A stretch of 64,000 nucleotides of DNA, from positions 124,001 through 188,000 of the forward strand of contig NZ_QQWI01000003.1 in the NCBI RefSeq assembly GCF_004125825.1, in the 5' to 3' direction. Both the position numbers and the translations under genes were made by a program. Below, one piece after another: positions 60,922 through 64,000 of this stretch (position 1 is the first letter of the stretch; every line of letters begins with the position of its first letter). Source of the DNA: Fusibacter sp. A1 (GTDB lineage: Bacteria > Bacillota > Clostridia > Peptostreptococcales > Acidaminobacteraceae). A model generated the notes under the pieces. The model had not been told where the DNA came from. It saw only the letters and a program-made list of their open reading frames with translations, and made no database searches.

Positions 60922-63612
60922 CTATTGATTGTCTTTATTTTCGATGACCATTCTGCACAAATAGGCTTGCTCGTTCGCTCCGATATAGAGATCATAGGTC
61001 TTTTCAAGCCTCGTCACTGCCTCTTGTATCACAATCATGTTATGCTGATTGTCTTTCAGATAGGCCTTCAGGTTCTCAAACGGCACCTCTTCCTCACCCT
61101 TTTTCAGCCGGTTCATCATAAAGGCCATATGCAGGATGATACCGAGTTTCACATCGGTATGAATCATGAGTTCAAGGCCTTTTTCCACCTGGTCGATCAC
61201 GTGCAGGATGTCAGAAATCAGCACTCCCGCATCAAATCCTTCGATATGCTGCTCCACAGTCATCGCAACCCGGTCATAGACGTTCTCAGACTCGATGATC
61301 TTATCAAAGAGGCCGTCGGCCTTACCGGTCATAAAGTCGATGGCAGGAATAAACTCGAACCCCTGCGGATCGATCTGCACGGTCGAGATGATGCACATGA
61401 TCCGATAGACTTGGGCATGCATCTTGATGGCATCGATAAAATCCTTCTTGTTCAGCACGTTCAGGGTCTTCACTTCGATATCGGTTCGGTTGCCAAGACG
61501 TTTTACGGCGATATCCTTTAGGGTTTTCGAAGCCCCTTCGCCGGTAAAGCAAGCCGTGATGATTACTTTCTTTCGGGTCATGGACGGCGGTTTTTCTTGA
61601 CCGTAATCCCTGATGTCGGTCTTAAGGCTCTTGTAGATCTCGATCAGATCCCGGCCCAGAATCGCCTTTCTGCATGCCTCAAGCACAATCGGAGTACTTA
61701 CCATGTCGATGCTTCTGACAGTAACACCGGTCTCCTCGACGATCATGTCAGAAAAATTAGTGAGCGAACCCATGTCGACCAAAAGCATCACGCCCATGCC
61801 GCGGTCCATCTTTTTCACTTCATCTTTTGCGATAGCGTACATGCTTTCTGCCGACATGCTAAGGGGCATATCGAGGGCTTTGGCATGCTCGGTTCCAAGC
61901 AGGCTGTTCGCCACATTCACCATCGAACTTGCAGTCGAATTACCGTGCATGATCACCAGGATGCCCACTTTCTCTTCTTCAAGAAAGGTCTCGTCAGTAC
62001 GGTCGGACGCCAAGAACATGGTCAAGTAGCCGATTTCATCAAGCGGTGTCTCGATCTGCATTTCCTGGTCGATCATTTTGGCAAGCCTCATCGCGACGAT
62101 AAACTCCGCCTCGTAGGTCACACGTATATAGTTGAGTTTAGGATGGTAGATCTTCACACCCTTTCTGATCCGGTCGATGCTCCCCTGAAGGTGAAGGCAC
62201 AGTCCAAAGAAGATCCTTTCGTCAAATTTCTTGTTCAAAGCTTCAGAAGCGACGTTCAAAAGCATCGTGGTGAGCTTTAAAACAGGTTCATCGACAACCT
62301 TCGAGAGTTCGTCGAGATGAACGCGGTTGGAAAGTGTACCGATATACGAATGAAAATGCTCTTCAATGTCGATGTTCAAAATCTCATTGATCGCCTCATC
62401 TTCAATGCCCTGTTCCTTTAGCTTGTCCATCTTTCTTTCGATAATGTCGTAGAATATGCTATTGTCATCCGGCATGCTAAGACCGGTGGTTTCTCCTTGT
62501 TCAAGTCCAAACTTATACAGGTCGTCTGTGGGATTTAACAGCTTGTCGATATCCTCACGCCTGTCTTTCAGTTGCATCAGACCACGCTTCACATGCGTAG
62601 GCAAGTCGCCCTGGTTGATCAGGATGTAGATCTCGTCCTTTGTCTTAAACCTTAAAAAGGCCTTGGCGCAGGCAAGCTGCAAATCGCTTTTCATTTGTCC
62701 TATATTGTTGGGGCACTCATATAAGAGCAGCGAAGCCAAACTGTTCCTGTTGATGTAGATGCTTTTCTGAAGCCTCGCAGCCTCTTCCTTTAAAAAGGCT
62801 TCGATCAGATAGTAGCGTTCGACAAGTTCTCTGTCTCTTAAGGCAGGCAGCGTGATCATCATCGGAATTCGTCGCATGAAGGTTTTAAGCAGCACAGAAC
62901 CTGGGTCCTCCGTGGTAGCGGCAATCAGCTGCACATCCGAGGTAATCACCGCATCTGTGTCCCCCATCCTTCTAAAGATGCCCTTATCCATAAAGGTGAA
63001 CAGCATCTCCTGACCTTGCGGAGACAACCTGTGCACCTCGTCTAAAAATAGAATCCCCGTGTCCGCACGCTTCAAAAGCCCTACCCTATCCTCGCCGGCA
63101 CCGGTAAAGGCGCCCTTTTTCACCCCGAAGATCTGAGACATCAAAAGCTGTGGATTGTCAGCATAGTCGGCGCAGTTAAATCTTATAAAGGGAGCGCTTG
63201 GCTCAAGCATCTTCGACTGCAGGGCGAACTCGTACATCAGCTCGGCGAACATCGATTTACCTACCCCGGTTTCTCCAAGCACCAGGGTATGCAGGCCCCT
63301 AGGAGGATAAAGAATCGCAGCCTTCGCCTGTTGCACGGCGGTAGAAAGACTCATCGTCGTCCCAACCAGTTTTTCAAACGCCCTGCCTGTCACAACCGAT
63401 TCCTTTGGTTCTTCCCTGCGATTTTCAGCAAGTTTAAAGTAGACAGGCTTACCTGGGATTTTTTTAACGACACCGTCCCGTGTCAACTGATTAAGATACC
63501 TGCTCACACTCGAACGGTCAAGTCCCAAGGCTTCAGATAAGCTGGTGGCTGTCAGGCCCTTTGGGTTATCACATTCTTTTAAAGCATCCAGCAGTTTGTC
63601 CCTTGTCGTCAA
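60922..63612 (-). CDS. LevR/ManR-type sigma-54 activator with PTS regulation domains
   Basis: 896 residues: an N-terminal winged helix (TSLSEALGLDRSSVSRYL), an AAA+ domain with GETGVGKS and the sigma-54-contact loop GAFTGA, LFLDEVHRLSPQGQE, then a PRD, an EIIA-Man-like domain (VGILVIMHGNSTASSM with the phospho-His), a IIB-like stretch and a second PRD near the C-terminus. Phosphorylation by HPr and IIB sets its activity. TTG 63612 is chosen because GGAGG lies seven bases before it; longer starts have no ribosome site. The GAFTGA motif and the sigma-54 promoter upstream of HPr fit each other. Confidence 0.94.
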   Translation of the reverse strand: MTTRDKLLDALKECDNPKGLTATSLSEALGLDRSSVSRYLNQLTRDGVVKKIPGKPVYFKLAENRREEPKESVVTGRAFEKLVGTTMSLSTAVQQAKAAILYPPRGLHTLVLGETGVGKSMFAELMYEFALQSKMLEPSAPFIRFNCADYADNPQLLMSQIFGVKKGAFTGAGEDRVGLLKRADTGILFLDEVHRLSPQGQEMLFTFMDKGIFRRMGDTDAVITSDVQLIAATTEDPGSVLLKTFMRRIPMMITLPALRDRELVERYYLIEAFLKEEAARLQKSIYINRNSLASLLLYECPNNIGQMKSDLQLACAKAFLRFKTKDEIYILINQGDLPTHVKRGLMQLKDRREDIDKLLNPTDDLYKFGLEQGETTGLSMPDDNSIFYDIIERKMDKLKEQGIEDEAINEILNIDIEEHFHSYIGTLSNRVHLDELSKVVDEPVLKLTTMLLNVASEALNKKFDERIFFGLCLHLQGSIDRIRKGVKIYHPKLNYIRVTYEAEFIVAMRLAKMIDQEMQIETPLDEIGYLTMFLASDRTDETFLEEEKVGILVIMHGNSTASSMVNVANSLLGTEHAKALDMPLSMSAESMYAIAKDEVKKMDRGMGVMLLVDMGSLTNFSDMIVEETGVTVRSIDMVSTPIVLEACRKAILGRDLIEIYKSLKTDIRDYGQEKPPSMTRKKVIITACFTGEGASKTLKDIAVKRLGNRTDIEVKTLNVLNKKDFIDAIKMHAQVYRIMCIISTVQIDPQGFEFIPAIDFMTGKADGLFDKIIESENVYDRVAMTVEQHIEGFDAGVLISDILHVIDQVEKGLELMIHTDVKLGIILHMAFMMNRLKKGEEEVPFENLKAYLKDNQHNMIVIQEAVTRLEKTYDLYIGANEQAYLCRMVIENKDNQ

Positions 63613-63643
63613 ATCATCACCTCCAGGTAAATTAGTTACACTT

Positions 63644-63672
63644 AGTATAGAATAGTTTTCGCCGGTGCGCAA
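63644..63672 (-). promoter_or_regulatory. Sigma-70-type promoter of the LevR-type gene
   Basis: TTGCGC (63672-63667) and TATACT (63649-63644) are separated by 17 bases on the minus strand. Confidence 0.65.
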
Positions 63673-63738
63673 CGTCAGGCGCTCAGGCGGCCGATGAAAA
63701 TCAGTCAAAAAAAAATTAAAAATTCACAGGGACAGAAC

Positions 63739-63767
63739 TTGACAAATGTAAAAGTTAGGCGTATATT
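63739..63767 (+). promoter_or_regulatory. Promoter of the Y1-like gene
   Basis: TTGACA (63739-63744) and TATATT (63762-63767) are separated by 17 bases, close to consensus. Confidence 0.75.
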
Positions 63768-63801
63768 TGAACTAGATAAAGATATCAAGGGGGTGGATCA
63801 T

Positions 63802-64000
63802 TTGGCTAGGAAAGCACGGATCAAAGCGTTGTACTCTACTTATTTTGTCGAACAGCGATGCCGTCATACGCAAATATTCGAATGCGACGACGAGAAAAAG
63901 ACGTTTATCAAATGCCTAAAGAGCGCGCAGCAGCAATACGGTTTCTTACTCCTTGCCTACTGCCTGACAAACGACAGATATCAGCTGGTCCTTTATGACA
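63802..64000 (+). CDS. Y1-transposase-like (IS200/RAYT-type) protein, HUH motif lost, partial
   Basis: The first 66 codons of a protein that continues past the right edge. The opening ARKARIKALYSTYFVEQR and the later SAQQQYGFLLLAYCL match the Y1/RAYT fold. The catalytic position, normally an NHxH within a CLMDNHYHLLL-like segment, reads TNDRYQLVL: both His are replaced (Arg and Gln). TTG 63802 follows GGGGG at eight bases. The lost metal site suggests a domesticated, non-cleaving protein, but the rest of the gene, including the tyrosine, cannot be seen. Confidence 0.75.
   Translation, partial: MARKARIKALYSTYFVEQRCRHTQIFECDDEKKTFIKCLKSAQQQYGFLLLAYCLTNDRYQLVLYD

Noticed and set aside
60916-61521. 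A 201-codon plus-strand frame opposite the 3' end of the LevR-type gene
   Set aside because: Antisense shadow of a conserved domain; no recognisable family.
61597-62280. A 227-codon open frame on the plus strand opposite the LevR-type gene
   Set aside because: It lies wholly inside a well-supported gene, is rich in His and Asp as expected for an antisense frame, and has no credible ribosome site.
1-64000. CRISPR arrays, rRNA, tRNA genes or known riboswitches
   Set aside because: No regularly spaced repeats, cloverleaf-like or conserved rRNA segments were seen; leaders such as 7440-7560 were read for c-di-GMP riboswitch cores and did not match.

Overview
The window reads as a chromosomal segment of an anaerobic, low-to-moderate GC Bacillota, most likely a clostridium (Fusibacter-like is a guess). 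Support comes from strong AGGAGG-type ribosome binding sites, TTG/GTG starts, an RF2 gene with a programmed frameshift, a YjjI-type glycyl radical enzyme with its activase, several HD-GYP proteins, XapX pairs and a LevR-type sigma-54 regulator. No rRNA, tRNA, CRISPR array or intact insertion sequence was seen.

Layout. 1-4.9 kb holds housekeeping genes on the minus strand (tex, truncated by the left edge; prfB; secA). 4.9-7.4 kb is a compact minus-strand signalling operon: a previously unlisted 26-codon secreted-peptide gene, a membrane HD-GYP phosphodiesterase and two overlapping DUF5317 membrane proteins. 7.5-17.4 kb carries a conserved hypothetical, a degenerate PAS kinase-like protein, a nuclease-helicase fusion, a lytic transglycosylase, a MarR operon, a class III aminotransferase and a TauE/SafE exporter. 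17.5-20 kb is a divergent pair: an H-NOX chemoreceptor with an oxygen-type haem pocket, and a peroxiredoxin with a PerR-like box. At 20.9-21.1 kb a 151-bp MITE-like element sits inside a bidirectional terminator whose 20-bp stem is duplicated on both sides. 21.1-26.9 kb is a six-gene minus-strand operon (lipoprotein, response regulator, kinase, YopX-like protein, HD-GYP with an altered HD motif, winged-helix protein).

27-38.5 kb holds two XapX proteins, sfsA, speD, a second two-component pair, glgP with its LacI repressor, a DUF2161 nuclease-fold protein and a nitronate monooxygenase-type flavoprotein. 38.6-44.3 kb has a flavoprotein, an inositol-phosphatase, a NatAB-like ABC exporter, an XRE-cupin regulator and a glycyl-radical activase; its probable partner enzyme (YjjI) lies at 48-49.5 kb, separated by a plus-strand insert of two ABC-2 permeases with no ATPase and a lipoprotein. 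49.8-54.9 kb is mixed metabolism and repair (GNAT, rhodanese, M42 peptidase, MATE pump, ung, FAH-family hydrolase).

54.9-63.6 kb is an amino-sugar PTS locus: dedicated HPr, IIB, IIC, IIA, a MupG-like phosphoglycosidase, nagA and nagB, governed by a LevR-type activator. A near-consensus -24/-12 sigma-54 promoter precedes the HPr gene, which ties regulator to target. The right edge cuts a Y1-transposase-like gene whose HUH motif appears lost, suggesting a domesticated protein.

All calls rest on reading the sequence and family knowledge. No database search was run, and positions within proteins are approximate unless a residue number is given.
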